A stretch of 64,000 nt of DNA from Cyclobacteriaceae bacterium (GTDB lineage: Bacteria > Bacteroidota > Bacteroidia > Cytophagales > Cyclobacteriaceae), in contig JAKLJG010000002.1 in assembly GCA_023151255.1 (NCBI GenBank), positions 192,574 to 256,573 of the forward strand, in the 5' to 3' direction. The position numbers and the translations under genes were made by a program. How positions within the stretch are numbered: position 1 is the first letter of the stretch; every line of letters begins with the position of its first letter. The notes beneath the pieces were generated by a model. It searched no databases, had not been told where the DNA came from, and was given only the letters and a program-made list of their open reading frames with translations. This document shows, piece after piece, positions 63,902-64,000 of this stretch.

Positions 63902-64000
63902 CGAAGATACTTGTACTTTTCATACTCATCCCGCTGGCCGGATTTCTGGTAAGCCTGGCCGTGCCTGCCAGAAAAGAAGGGTTAATGTCGCAGGTGGCCT
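63898..64000 (+). CDS. DabB-like proton-pumping subunit, N-terminal part
   Basis: A frame opens with ATG at 63898, overlapping the dabA stop, and continues past the window edge. The 34 codons seen read TKILVLFILIPLAGFLVSLAVPARKE, resembling the first membrane helix of NuoL/MrpA-like proteins, as expected for DabB. It is a partial gene; the identification depends on the DabA neighbour. Confidence 0.7.
   Translation, partial: MTKILVLFILIPLAGFLVSLAVPARKEGLMSQVA

Overview
The window looks like a chromosomal segment of a member of the Bacteroidota, most likely the Cytophagales. It encodes type IX secretion parts (PorT, a PorE-like OmpA protein), a UbiE/MenG methyltransferase, Kdo transferase, and DUF5606, DUF2807 and DUF6588 family proteins. 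Several upstream regions carry the Bacteroidota promoter signature (a -33 TTG or TTTG and a -7 TAnnTTTG). No tRNA, rRNA, insertion sequence or prophage was recognised. Calls rest on motif reading only; no database search was possible.

Layout. 1-8.9 kb: the end of a branched-chain aminotransferase, a THUMP RNA methyltransferase, a WD40 lipoprotein, prfB with a programmed +1 frameshift, two MFS carriers, a lysoplasmalogenase-type membrane protein, a DUF2807 protein and a YigZ protein. 8.9-16.3 kb: a complete type II-C CRISPR-Cas locus with a 20-repeat array, cas2, cas1, a 1465-residue cas9 and a divergent tracrRNA. 16.3-24 kb: a minus-strand block with an RNase D-like exonuclease, an NhaC-type antiporter, a Rieske oxygenase, two PYROXD2-like flavoproteins and a GcvT-like aminomethyltransferase, which may be an oxidative demethylation pathway. 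24-41 kb: housekeeping and envelope genes (glycosyltransferase, rsgA, waaA, AI-2E carrier, enoyl-CoA hydratase, protein tyrosine phosphatase, aspartate kinase, fbp, engB, PorE-like, ubiE, porT, SDR). 41-54.9 kb: a long minus-strand run of sensors and regulators (GAF/PAS proteins, CheR, CheB without a receiver, a SpoIIE-type phosphatase, SiaB- and SiaC-like proteins), then a TerB-ABCG transporter, a lipoprotein and a secreted protein. 55-64 kb: a saccharopine dehydrogenase-like enzyme, rnhA, MarC, DUF2490, a SulP transporter, and DabA with the start of DabB, suggesting inorganic carbon uptake.

Most interesting points. (1) Every CRISPR repeat contains a near-consensus Bacteroidota promoter (TTG, 19 nt, GATCTTTG) placed so that transcription would begin at the spacer. 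This parallels the repeat-embedded promoters known in Neisseria and Campylobacter II-C loci, but with a different sigma-factor signature. (2) The left end of the array is capped by a truncated inverted copy of the repeat that pairs with the first repeat and overlaps the stop codon of the neighbouring MFS gene. (3) A SiaA/SiaB/SiaC-type partner switch sits with CheR, CheB and three related GAF sensors, without SiaD or chemoreceptors. (4) An 18-codon ORF followed by a terminator lies between enoyl-CoA hydratase and the tyrosine phosphatase.
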